A stretch of 64,000 nt of DNA from Bacteroidales bacterium (GTDB lineage Bacteria > Bacteroidota > Bacteroidia > Bacteroidales > Lentimicrobiaceae), in the NCBI GenBank assembly GCA_016705005.1, contig JADIZB010000039.1, positions 62,001 to 126,000 on the forward strand, given 5' to 3'. Of this stretch, positions 25,368-33,651 are shown one piece after another. The notes below the pieces were generated by a model that did not search any database, was not told the DNA's origin, and saw nothing but the letters and a program-made list of their open reading frames with translations. How positions within the stretch are numbered: position 1 is the stretch's first letter; each line of letters begins with the position of its first letter. The position numbers were made by a program, and so were the translations under genes.

Positions 25368-27713
25368 ATGAAGGGTATTCGGATTTTAATCATTATAAGT
25401 CTGTCGTTGCAGTTCTTCTGTATTGTTCTGCCTGTATCCGGACAGAACAGTAAACACAACATCATCCCCCTTCCTCAAAGCTATGAAAAGGGAAAGGGTT
25501 ATTTTGTTATTACACCGCGATCGCAGATTATTATCTCTCCTTCATCAAAAGAATTATCCAAACTTTCAGATCTTCTGAAGGAACGTCTGAGATTATTGGT
25601 TGTTCAGGAAAGTAACGGATTAAAAAGCACACTTGGATATTCCAATACGATTAAGCTGGAATTAACTGACTCCCCGGAACTTGGTAAAGAGGGATATAAG
25701 CTTGTTGTTGAGAAAAAGACCCTCACCCTGAGCGCCAATACAGGAAATGGTATTTTCTATGCTATGCAGACGCTTTTTCAGATGCTTCCGGCAGAAATAG
25801 AGGACAGAAACCCATCATTGTCATTTGAGGAATGGAGAGTTCCGGTGTGCAGGATAGTTGATTATCCGAGGTTTGAATATCGTGGTATGCACCTTGATGT
25901 ATGCCGTCACTTTTTTCCGGTGGAGTTCATTAAAAAATATATCGACCTGATGTCAATGTATAAGATTAATAATTTCCATTGGCATCTTACAGATGATCAG
26001 GGATGGCGTCTCGAAATCAAAAAGTATCCCCTGCTTACTGAAATCGGTTCAATGAGATCCGGAACACCGGTTGGCCGCAATATCCGCACCGACGAGAAGC
26101 CTTATGGAGGTTTCTATACCCAGGACGATGCCAGGGAAATCGTTAAATACGCATCTGCCCGCTATGTAAATGTTATTCCGGAAATCGAAATGCCTGGCCA
26201 TGCCCTGGCAGCCCTTTCTTCCTATCCGCAGTTTTCGTGCACCGGTGGGCCATTTGAAGTATGGACAAAATGGGGTGTAACCGACGATATCTTCTGTGCC
26301 GGGAAAGATGAAACATTTGCGTTTATTGAAGATGTGCTCACCGAAGTGTTGGAAATATTCCCATCCAGGTATATTCATGTAGGTGGTGATGAAGCCCCTA
26401 AAACAAGATGGGACAGTTGTTTACATTGTCAGAAAAGAATTAGTGAACTTGGCCTCAGGGATGCAAATGAACTGCAGAGTTATTTCATCCGCAGAATTGA
26501 AAAGTTCCTTAACAGGAATGGCAGGCAGATCATCGGCTGGGACGAAATCCTTGAAGGAGGTCTGGCACCCGGCGCTACAGTTATGTCGTGGCGGGGAACG
26601 GAAGGTGGTGTAACAGCGGCTCAACTGGGCCATGCTGTTATTATGACCCCCGGAACACCTTGCTATTTCGACCACTTCCAGGGAAATCCGGCAAATGAAC
26701 CATTGGCATTCGGAGGTTATAATCCTTTGAAACGTGTTTATGACTATGAGCCGATACCTGCCGGATTAAAAGCCGGAGAATCAGAGTTTATCCTTGGGTC
26801 GCAGGGCAATGTCTGGTCCGAATATATCAGTACCGGAGACCACGTAGAATATATGGCCTATCCGAGGGCTGTTGCATTGGCTGAAGTCAACTGGTCCGAC
26901 AGAAAAAAACGCAACTGGGATGATTTTATCGAAAGATTTGGTAAACACATTTCCAGGCTGGAAAAAAGGGATGTCAATTTCAGCAGAAGCACTTACATTG
27001 TTTCTATGGCTGTAGAAAGAGATTCGACTTCCGGCAATATGAAAGTCCTGCTGGAATCAGATATCCCCGGAGGTAAAATTGTTTATTGCACTGATGATCA
27101 GAATGGCAATGGTCAATACAGAAAATATAAAGGACCCTTCAGCATATATGAAACAAAAACCATATCTGCTTACCTGACCATAGATGGACAAAGGCCGGGC
27201 AACATCAGCAGCCGGACAATTTATGTTCATGATGCCTTCGGAAAAATACCTTCTCTGAATTCAATGTACAGCGGGAAATACAGTGCATCTGGACCGGTCA
27301 CGCTAACGGATGGATGCAGGGCTCATCCCTCGTCACTTCGCAGCGACTGGTTAGGATATCATGGCCATGATGCCGAACTTGTAATAGATCTGGGCAAGGA
27401 GACCGAAATCAGGAATGTTAACATCGGATTTCTGCACAATCCGGCCAACTGGATTTTTCTTCCAACCGGAGTTGAAATCAGTTTGTCATCGGATGGAGCC
27501 AATTATATACCTGCCGAAGGCATTCAGCCTGAGTTGCTGACCATCCGTGAACCTATAACCATCGATTTCAACCAGATACAGATTAATACAAAAGCCCGTT
27601 ACATTAAAGTGATTGCGAAAAATCGCGGAACCTGCCCGCCGGGACATCAGGGAGCGGGTGGAAAGGCCTGGTTGTTTATTGATGAAGTCATGGTGAACCA
27701 GCCTGTTGACTGA
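25368..27713 (+). CDS. Beta-N-acetylhexosaminidase, glycoside hydrolase family 20
   Basis: 781-residue exported enzyme that removes terminal beta-linked GlcNAc or GalNAc from glycans. Signal peptide about 1-26 (ending PVSGQ). A GH20b N-terminal domain at ~30-150 (IIPLPQSYEKGKGYF) precedes the TIM-barrel at ~155-500. Barrel motifs: FEYRGMHLDVCRHFFPVEFI, NNFHWHLTDDQGWR, VIPEIEMPGHALAAL, and the catalytic pair Asp341-Glu342 in YIHVGGDEAPK. The Asp assists the substrate acetamido group and the Glu is the acid. After the barrel come a chitobiase C-terminal-like domain (~560-620) and an F5/8 discoidin-like carbohydrate-binding domain (~640-781). No T9SS tail and no lipobox, so it is probably periplasmic. 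Last gene of the amino-sugar unit. Confidence 0.96.
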   Translation: MKGIRILIIISLSLQFFCIVLPVSGQNSKHNIIPLPQSYEKGKGYFVITPRSQIIISPSSKELSKLSDLLKERLRLLVVQESNGLKSTLGYSNTIKLELTDSPELGKEGYKLVVEKKTLTLSANTGNGIFYAMQTLFQMLPAEIEDRNPSLSFEEWRVPVCRIVDYPRFEYRGMHLDVCRHFFPVEFIKKYIDLMSMYKINNFHWHLTDDQGWRLEIKKYPLLTEIGSMRSGTPVGRNIRTDEKPYGGFYTQDDAREIVKYASARYVNVIPEIEMPGHALAALSSYPQFSCTGGPFEVWTKWGVTDDIFCAGKDETFAFIEDVLTEVLEIFPSRYIHVGGDEAPKTRWDSCLHCQKRISELGLRDANELQSYFIRRIEKFLNRNGRQIIGWDEILEGGLAPGATVMSWRGTEGGVTAAQLGHAVIMTPGTPCYFDHFQGNPANEPLAFGGYNPLKRVYDYEPIPAGLKAGESEFILGSQGNVWSEYISTGDHVEYMAYPRAVALAEVNWSDRKKRNWDDFIERFGKHISRLEKRDVNFSRSTYIVSMAVERDSTSGNMKVLLESDIPGGKIVYCTDDQNGNGQYRKYKGPFSIYETKTISAYLTIDGQRPGNISSRTIYVHDAFGKIPSLNSMYSGKYSASGPVTLTDGCRAHPSSLRSDWLGYHGHDAELVIDLGKETEIRNVNIGFLHNPANWIFLPTGVEISLSSDGANYIPAEGIQPELLTIREPITIDFNQIQINTKARYIKVIAKNRGTCPPGHQGAGGKAWLFIDEVMVNQPVD

Positions 27714-27767
27714 TATCAGACTGAGTTCATCCTAAAGCGTGTCACTTAAAAATTTTAAATCGATTGT

Positions 27768-28907
27768 CTATCTGGGTAGCACTATAAATCTGGCAGTCAA
27801 ATTGTTACCGGCACAATGGACCCTTATAAAATAGATACCAGGGGTTAAGCCTGATATATCAGCAATAACTTTTCCGGATCCAACAGCTACATGCTGATTT
27901 ACAGCTATTTTACCATCCATGGAATAAATTTTCAAATCAGATGAAGTAATCGGATGGGCTGATTCAACGATAAGTACATCGCTGGTGGCCGGATTGGGAT
28001 AAACCCTCAGGCCGGTTGAATCGGAAAAACCGATACCCGTAGGCGATTCAAGGCTGAATCTGCTGACAAAATTCCAGATTTCACTACTTGCAACGATATC
28101 CCGGTTAGTATTGCCAACACCGGTCACACCATTGGATCCGGGCCAGGTATGACCTCCGTTGATAACCTTAAGCAACATAACCTCTGTAAGACCATCGCAC
28201 GGCCCCCAGGTTTGCCGCTGGACAGTTGAGCCTTCAGCAACCAAATCAGGCAAATCCTCTATTAGAGGCAATGCCGGGCAGTTGTTATAACTGTTCCAGT
28301 ATTCAAGAACTTCATCAACCGATGCATTTCCGAATCCACCATTATAATTCACAATTAAATCTGCCGTTCCGTGAATATGCAATACAGGCATCATCTTTTG
28401 GGGTGAACATGCCGTCAGAGAACCGTCTGTCATGGTTCCTGCAACCGGGGCTATAGCAGCAATCCGATTGCCCAACTCACATGCCAGCCGATAACTCATG
28501 AACCCTCCGTTTGACAAGCCGGTGGCATAAACCCGGTCCAGGTCGATGTTGTAACGATCCTGCATTGTATCTATCAGTGCTGAAAGAAAACCAACATCAT
28601 CAGCCGTAGATCCACCTGCGAATCCAACGTTCCATGAATTGTCAATACCATTTGGATAAACGACTACAAACCTGCCGGTATCGGCAATGGTATTGAAATC
28701 ACTGAATTGCATGATTTCCTGACCGTTTTGTGTGTATCCGTGAAGTGCCAGCATCAATGGCAATGATTCGTTCTGGTTAAAATCCACCGGCAGATATGCG
28801 ATCCAGGTACGGTTGAACCCATCAAAAACAAAACTGCCATTTATCTGAGAAGTGGTATCTCCTGAGATCAATACGCACAGCATGATGATTATTAAAAGTC
28901 TTTTCAT
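27768..28907 (-). CDS. Secreted PHB-depolymerase/feruloyl-esterase-type alpha/beta hydrolase with T9SS sorting domain
   Basis: 379 residues from the ATG at 28907 (a second in-frame ATG three codons upstream is also usable). Signal peptide MKRLLIIIMLCVLISG... then an LpqC/PHB depolymerase-type (COG3509) hydrolase. The oxyanion strand is LPLMLALHGYTQNG; the nucleophile Ser sits in GLSNGGFMSYRLAC; the acid Asp in HIHGTADLIV; the His in GGHTWPGS. The C-terminal ~80 residues (LRVYPNPATSDVLIV to ARFIVLPR) form a T9SS sorting domain, so the enzyme is secreted. Family members hydrolyse short polyesters, acetyl- or feruloyl-xylan; which ester is attacked here cannot be decided. Converges with the GH20 gene. 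Confidence 0.92.
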   Translation of the reverse strand: MKRLLIIIMLCVLISGDTTSQINGSFVFDGFNRTWIAYLPVDFNQNESLPLMLALHGYTQNGQEIMQFSDFNTIADTGRFVVVYPNGIDNSWNVGFAGGSTADDVGFLSALIDTMQDRYNIDLDRVYATGLSNGGFMSYRLACELGNRIAAIAPVAGTMTDGSLTACSPQKMMPVLHIHGTADLIVNYNGGFGNASVDEVLEYWNSYNNCPALPLIEDLPDLVAEGSTVQRQTWGPCDGLTEVMLLKVINGGHTWPGSNGVTGVGNTNRDIVASSEIWNFVSRFSLESPTGIGFSDSTGLRVYPNPATSDVLIVESAHPITSSDLKIYSMDGKIAVNQHVAVGSGKVIADISGLTPGIYFIRVHCAGNNLTARFIVLPR

Positions 28908-29102
28908 AAAAACCATTTTGAAAAAATTCCGGGAAGCTAATTACAGGTAATAATAAACAAATTTATTCTGCTTTGGTTAACCAGTGAGGATTATTCTGCA
29001 TTCGTTGTAAATATTACTTATTATCTTTATCCCTTTAATCAGGCCTTTTCCTGTTATTGAACTCATCTTAATTCACTAATATTTATCATATTCTTCGGAT
29101 TT

Positions 29103-30209
29103 ATGACTTTCACAAAAATTTTAACCATTGCACTGACAGCAGGCTTAATGCTTTTCGCTGCAGAATTGAAATCACAGGAACAAAACCTGAAACCGGGATT
29201 TGATAAGGCTGAATACAAGGATATGCTCTTGATGGCAGCCTGTTCAGTTGATACTCCATGGGTAAACAGCAAACTTGTACCTCAAAAATTCAGACTCCTG
29301 TACCGCTCTGCCGTAACAGGATTGGACAACCGTTGGGACTTATGGGTTAACGAAGGAAATGTTGCTGTGATCAGCATCAGGGGAACCACAGGGACCTCTG
29401 AAAGCTGGCTTGAGAACTTTTATGCGGCTATGGTACCAGCTAATGGAAGCATGAAATTATCAGCGAACCGGACCTTTGACTACAAACTGGCCGACAATCC
29501 GAAAGCTGCCGTTCATGTCGGCTGGCTGATGGCTACAGGCTTTCTGGCAGAAGATGTGATCTCTAAAATTGATTCCTGCTACCGCAGAGGAATCTGGGAC
29601 TTTATCATCACAGGTCACAGCCAGGGAGGAGGCATTTCTTTTCTGATGACTGCTTACTTATTGAACCTTCAAAAAGATGGAAAATTACCTGAAGATATCC
29701 GCTTCAAAACATACTGCAGTGCGGCTCCTAAACCCGGGAACCTTTATTTTGCCTATGATTATGAAAATATGACTTCCGGTGGATGGGCATTTAATGTCGT
29801 AAATACTGCCGATTGGGTGCCTGAAACACCGCTCTCGATACAGACCATTGATGACTTCAACACCTTAAATCCTTTTGTAAATGCAAAAAGGACATTAAAA
29901 AAACAGAGTTTCCCGACAAGGATTGCCATGAGTTACGCGTATGGCAGGCTTGACAGGCCAACACGGCGGGCAGTGAAGAACTACCGGAAATATCTCGGAA
30001 CCGTTGCCGGAAAATATGTCGGCAAATCATTGCCCGATTATCAGGCTCCGGAATATCTTTATGCCAATCATTACGTCAGGACCGGGACAACCATTGTGCT
30101 GTATGCCGATAAAATGTATTACGAGAATTACCCCGATAATCCTGAAAATGTTTTTGTTCATCATCTGGCAGGACCATACCTCTACCTGCTGAGAATGTTG
30201 AAAGAGTAA
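29103..30209 (+). CDS. Secreted class 3 lipase family protein
   Basis: 368 residues with a signal peptide (MTFTKILTIALTAGLMLFAA, cleavage near residue 25). Alpha/beta hydrolase of the lipase class 3 (PF01764) family: the early strand VAVISIRGTTGTSESWLEN provides the oxyanion region, the nucleophile is Ser173 in the elbow ITGHSQGGGISF, and KTYCSAAPKPGN is the following conserved strand. A candidate acid Asp is in VVNTADWVPETP and a candidate His is near the C terminus (VHHLAGPYLYL). No T9SS domain, so periplasmic or outer-membrane-associated. Acts on triacylglycerol or phospholipid esters in the family; real substrate unknown. Confidence 0.88.
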   Translation: MTFTKILTIALTAGLMLFAAELKSQEQNLKPGFDKAEYKDMLLMAACSVDTPWVNSKLVPQKFRLLYRSAVTGLDNRWDLWVNEGNVAVISIRGTTGTSESWLENFYAAMVPANGSMKLSANRTFDYKLADNPKAAVHVGWLMATGFLAEDVISKIDSCYRRGIWDFIITGHSQGGGISFLMTAYLLNLQKDGKLPEDIRFKTYCSAAPKPGNLYFAYDYENMTSGGWAFNVVNTADWVPETPLSIQTIDDFNTLNPFVNAKRTLKKQSFPTRIAMSYAYGRLDRPTRRAVKNYRKYLGTVAGKYVGKSLPDYQAPEYLYANHYVRTGTTIVLYADKMYYENYPDNPENVFVHHLAGPYLYLLRMLKE

Positions 30210-30253
30210 TGCCACTGCAGGACACAGGAGCCGGACTACCGGGTTAACCCCTG

Positions 30254-31129
30254 CTAATATTTATTGATCTTCAGGCCCTTTCTCCCGTTTTTACCCTGGA
30301 CAACCACTAGGTAAGTTCCATTTTTGTAAAGGCTTAAATCCAGATCCATTTCCTTGTCGGAAATTTTGCTTTCATAAACAATTCTTCCCGTCAGATCGTA
30401 TAAAATCAGACTGCTGCACAGGTCATGCTGCTTCAGGCTTAAATGAATGGTTCCGTTTGCAGGGTTGGGGAAGGCTGAGATTCTGTTTACATCATCAGAT
30501 TCCTGTATCGCAGAAGCCATATGATTCACCTGCCAGTTTTTAATATTCCAGACCTCCTGCAGGTGGGAAGTATCAGCATCATATAATTCCTTTCTGATCA
30601 TTCCGACTCCTTTTGCATAGTAATAAATCGTCGGATTGTTATTTTCAAATATATTATTCATGATCAACATCCTGGTTACATGATTAAACCCGAAATTATT
30701 CAATGCGAAAGTGTTCAATGTATCAATGATTTCAGCTCCCTCTGAATCGTCCCCGACACGATAACTTGAAAGAAAAATATACTGCCCGTGATTCCCCCAA
30801 TTAATCCCTTCTTTTACAATCACATATCCGATATACTGATCCCATGTCTGATAATTCAATGTATTACTCTCGTAATATGCCTGATAATACTCTACGGCCG
30901 GATAATAATACCCATGCATATAAAAACCCGGCATAAAATCATGAACCAGTGCAGTCTGAACCAGGCTGTCAACGGCATGCGTAGAATCTGCTTTTTCATA
31001 AACCCAGAAAGAGCCAGTTTCAAATAGGTAATCTTGTAAATTGGGAGAAAGAAAAGTCGTATCCGGTTCCTGAGCCGGAACAAAAAATGGAATAATTATT
31101 CCGATAAGCAGGAGTGATTTAATTTTCAT
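30254..31129 (-). CDS. Secreted protein of unknown function with T9SS sorting domain
   Basis: 291 residues. Signal peptide MKIKSLLLIGIIIPFFVPAQ, a middle part of about 190 residues rich in Tyr, Asn and Asp with no domain I recognise (for example GSFWVYEKADSTHAVDSL, YYYAKGVGMIRKELYD), and a clear T9SS C-terminal domain of ~75 residues (ISAFPNPANGTIHLSL to KGLKINKY). The GxxWVYE.. start and the GMIRKE.. motif resemble small lipocalin-like secreted proteins annotated only as 'T9SS target'. Converges with the lipase gene. Function not assigned. Confidence 0.85.
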   Translation of the reverse strand: MKIKSLLLIGIIIPFFVPAQEPDTTFLSPNLQDYLFETGSFWVYEKADSTHAVDSLVQTALVHDFMPGFYMHGYYYPAVEYYQAYYESNTLNYQTWDQYIGYVIVKEGINWGNHGQYIFLSSYRVGDDSEGAEIIDTLNTFALNNFGFNHVTRMLIMNNIFENNNPTIYYYAKGVGMIRKELYDADTSHLQEVWNIKNWQVNHMASAIQESDDVNRISAFPNPANGTIHLSLKQHDLCSSLILYDLTGRIVYESKISDKEMDLDLSLYKNGTYLVVVQGKNGRKGLKINKY

Positions 31130-31757
31130 CTCTTTTAGGGTTATAATTGTTAACTCGCGTATACATCAGACAACTTCAGTCCAAGCCATCCAAATTGGCA
31201 GGATAAGCCTTTTTGATGACCGGCCTGTTTATATCTTTTTTGTAGCCTTGTCCCGGCATACACAATTACTTCTGGTAAATATACCATAGTCGGATCAAAT
31301 ACCAATCATAAAAAAAAATTTATATGGCATTTTTAACCCATCCGCGATCCGCCTTCAAAACACGGCGATGTTTTACTCAAATCACGGCGATGATTTTAAC
31401 CATTCAAAAACCTTTGAAATGAAGTACAGCCTGAGCTATCCGGTTGTTTAAAAAAAAGAGAAACCACGCTGTACTTATGAATGGGATGCAAACGCCGGCA
31501 TTGGCCAGCCCGGATAAAAGCCAATGACCGGAAACCTGTTGCGACATAACCTGACAAAAGTAATCTACCACACAATCCTTCCAGCGAAAAAACCACACAC
31601 CGGCTTTACCTGGGAAAAAAAGTACCGTAAAGGTTGAAGGGATGCAGTGCATTATATGCTTCAGGCTTTATGCAAATATCAGGCATAGTATCATCCGGCA
31701 GGCGAAACAGCAACCTCACCGGACTATCCCCGGATAAGCCAAATGCATGGCAGACAT
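31130..31757. other. Intergenic region of about 630 bp, no gene recognised
   Basis: Holds only short overlapping frames on the minus strand (31396-31652) with no signal peptide or family resemblance. A 10-bp direct repeat CACGGCGATG occurs at 31363-31372 and 31383-31392, 20 bp apart and flanked by similar AT-rich sequence; such closely spaced repeats can be transposase-binding remnants at insertion-sequence ends, but no transposase is present. Otherwise nothing was seen. Confidence 0.4.
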
Positions 31758-31797
31758 AAAAAAAAACCGTTCATAAATCACTGATTTACAAACGGTT
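31757..31797 (-). terminator. Intrinsic terminator of the tRNA-Leu transcript
   Basis: On the minus strand AACCGTT/AACGGTT stem (31797-31791 with 31771-31765), extended by an inner AT-rich stem, followed by nine T. It lies 15 bp past the 3' end of tRNA-Leu(CAG). Confidence 0.85.
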
Positions 31798-31811
31798 TAA
31801 ATTAATCAAAG

Positions 31812-31895
31812 TGCCCGGAACAGGACTCGAACCTGCACATACTTAAGTATACTAGTCCCTGAAACTAGCGCGTCTACCAATTCCGCCATCCGGGC
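31812..31895 (-). tRNA. tRNA-Leu (anticodon CAG)
   Basis: 84-nt class II tRNA on the minus strand. The acceptor arms GCCCGGA/TCCGGGC pair fully, with discriminator A at 31812. The D-loop has TTGGTAGAC, and the anticodon arm CTAGT-TTCAGGG-ACTAG gives anticodon CAG, reading CUG. A long variable arm (TATACTTAAGTATG region) and the T-arm GGTTCGAGTCC are typical of tRNA-Leu. CCA is not encoded in full. Confidence 0.97.
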
Positions 31896-31960
31896 GAAGA
31901 ACTCTCATTTCAAAAAAATGCAGTCTTTCGACTGCCACCGATCTTTTTCGGATTTTTAAG

Positions 31961-32044
31961 TGCCCAGGACAAGACTCGAACTTGCACATCCTTAAGGACA
32001 CCAGCCCCTCAAGCTGGCGTGTCTACCAATTTCACCACCTGGGC
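31961..32044 (-). tRNA. tRNA-Leu (anticodon GAG)
   Basis: 84-nt class II tRNA, minus strand, 65 bp upstream of the tRNA-Leu(CAG) gene. The acceptor GCCCAGG/CCTGGGC and the discriminator A at 31961 are complete. The anticodon arm CCAGC-TTGAGGG-GCTGG gives anticodon GAG, reading CUC and CUU. The variable arm TGTCCTTAAGGATG and the T-arm AGTTCGAGTCT are clear. The pair probably arose by duplication, the first ~30 bases being near-identical, and shares one terminator. Confidence 0.97.
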
Positions 32045-32107
32045 AATTGAGTGCGCAAAGGTAAAAATATTTTTCTTGTATGGACAAGTCTTTATTTATT
32101 TTTTTTA

Positions 32108-32138
32108 TTGGTTGAATAGCCTTTAAACCCTAAGTTTG
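32108..32138 (+). promoter_or_regulatory. Promoter that fixes the start of the NRK1-like kinase gene
   Basis: TTG at 32108-32110, a 20-bp spacer and TAAGTTTG at 32131-32138 fit the Bacteroidota consensus. Because the mRNA would begin near 32145, the TTG at 32136 (inside the -7 element) cannot be the start codon, which leaves the ATG at 32166. Confidence 0.6.
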
Positions 32139-32165
32139 CCTAACAATTTAAATCGCAGGATATTA

Positions 32166-32708
32166 ATGACAGATGAACCACGGATAAAACCTGAAATTAA
32201 TCTTCTGAAACCGGTTTGCATAGGGATCGGGGGAGTCAGCAGGTCTGGAAAAACCTTTCTTTCGAACCTTCTGCATTCAGCAATCCGGGATTCTGTGGTT
32301 ATACATCAGGATACATTTATCCCTGCAGAACAGGATATTCCTAAAATCAAAGATCATATTGACTGGGAAAGGCCTGAAGCCATTGATTGGGTATCTTTCA
32401 GAAAGGCTATTGAAACCGCAATAAACTCAGGAAAAACAGTTATTGTTGAAGGTCTGTTCGCATTTCATAACAAGGAAATCAACAAATTCTACGATAAAAC
32501 AGTCTTTATAACGCTCAGGCGGGACGAATTTATCCTGAGGAAGCGCGATGATCTGCGCTGGGGACTGGAACCGGAATGGTACATCAGCCACATTTGGGAT
32601 GGTTTTATAGCTTATGGCCAATTACCCGGCGATATTCAAGAAACGCTGCTGATAGACGGTGCTCAGGATTTTAACCCTGAGGATGTAATCGCTTACCTAA
32701 AAACATGA
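32166..32708 (+). CDS. Uridine-kinase-like P-loop kinase resembling nicotinamide riboside kinase NRK1
   Basis: 180 residues from the ATG at 32166, which has AGGA 5 bp upstream and lies downstream of a promoter. P-loop NTPase with Walker A GIGGVSRSGKTFLSNLL. Its order of motifs follows eukaryotic NRK1: VIHQDTFI (the QDDFF equivalent that binds the riboside), PEAIDW, VIVEGLFAFHN (Walker B plus the EGFLLF equivalent), a lid with DDLRWGLEPEWY, and the ending LLIDGAQDF like NRK1's YLDGTKS. So phosphorylation of a nucleoside such as nicotinamide riboside is plausible, though uridine kinase activity is possible too. No NAD or pyrimidine genes adjoin it. Confidence 0.78.
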   Translation: MTDEPRIKPEINLLKPVCIGIGGVSRSGKTFLSNLLHSAIRDSVVIHQDTFIPAEQDIPKIKDHIDWERPEAIDWVSFRKAIETAINSGKTVIVEGLFAFHNKEINKFYDKTVFITLRRDEFILRKRDDLRWGLEPEWYISHIWDGFIAYGQLPGDIQETLLIDGAQDFNPEDVIAYLKT

Positions 32709-33114
32709 TTTATTCCGGTAAACGGCGAGTAGATGGTTACAGTCAATTCCCGGAGTAAAATCACTGACAGCGATCAGGTTGAAATTATCAGCTTGCAGGT
32801 TTCTTTAGTAATTGAATTTATATTCAGCCATGGTTATTGAAACTTATTGGTGGCAAAATCATATCCATGGATTGGAATTTTGTTGTTAACCATACCCGTG
32901 CAGATACTCCACCTCCCGAAACATAACAGAGATCGGAAACAGCAATGAATCATGCCTATTGCGTTGATTGTTAGAACACATTGAAATCATCAAAATCATT
33001 TCCGGAAATATTGCAAAGCAGAAATCCCTGTACCTGTTTTTGAATAGCTGTTACCTTATATTTACTGAACTTTAGGGTGCCACTGCTGTTTTATTATGAC
33101 TTACCTGATTATCT
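32709..33114. other. Intergenic region of about 400 bp, nothing recognised
   Basis: No frame with coding character, no tRNA, riboswitch or long repeat was seen. Only ordinary AT-rich leader sequence precedes the next gene. Confidence 0.4.
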
Positions 33115-33651
33115 ATGAATAGAAATTTTTATTTTTCTGTCTGCATTTTACTAGTGGGTGTTTTCAGTCTGCAGTCCCAAGCGCAGAAGGTTGAAAAAGA
33201 GCGGAGAATTTCTCATGAAAAATTCCCGGCGACATCTCTCAAAATGCTTGATTTGGAATTTTCAGGGCGGACCCATCAGAAGTTGTATCTTGAAACCGGT
33301 AGTTCAGGGACTACTTATGAATCAAAGTTCACATTCGGTCAGCAAAAATACAGTGTAAAATTTTTTGAAAGCGGTCAATGGATGGATACCGAAAAGGAGG
33401 TGCCGGAAGACGGGTTGCTGCCATCGGTGAAGAATAATATTCATGCCAGCCTCAGGTCTGATTTTAATTTCGATAAGTTCAGGTTAATCAGAATACAGGA
33501 ACAGACATCCAAAGAAGGCCTCCGGTATGAAATCGAAATCAAAGGAAAGTCCAGGGGAATAACTGAATTATTTGAATTTTTGTTTGATGGTGATGGAACC
33601 TATATCCGGCATCAGGTTATTGTTATTGATTCTTACTCGAATGAATTTTAG
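33115..33651 (+). CDS. Secreted PepSY-like (putative beta-lactamase-inhibitor-like) protein
   Basis: 178 residues with signal peptide MNRNFYFSVCILLVGVFSLQ, cleavage near AQK. The mature protein looks like two PepSY_like (PF11396 type) halves: KYSVKFFESGQWMDTEKEVP followed by LPSVKNNIHASL and a RYEIEIKGKSRGITELFEFLFDGDG strand pair match the 'xVEFxxxGxWxxxExxIxxxxLPxxV...YEIE...ELxFDxxG' layout of the family. A periplasmic binding role is usual for the family but no function is established. The stop lies 10 bases inside the next gene's start region, so the two are probably translated together. Confidence 0.7.
   Translation: MNRNFYFSVCILLVGVFSLQSQAQKVEKERRISHEKFPATSLKMLDLEFSGRTHQKLYLETGSSGTTYESKFTFGQQKYSVKFFESGQWMDTEKEVPEDGLLPSVKNNIHASLRSDFNFDKFRLIRIQEQTSKEGLRYEIEIKGKSRGITELFEFLFDGDGTYIRHQVIVIDSYSNEF

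Noticed and set aside
31396..31652. Small overlapping minus-strand frames near the tRNA genes
   Set aside because: Irregular composition, no conserved motif, two frames overlapping in the same bases.
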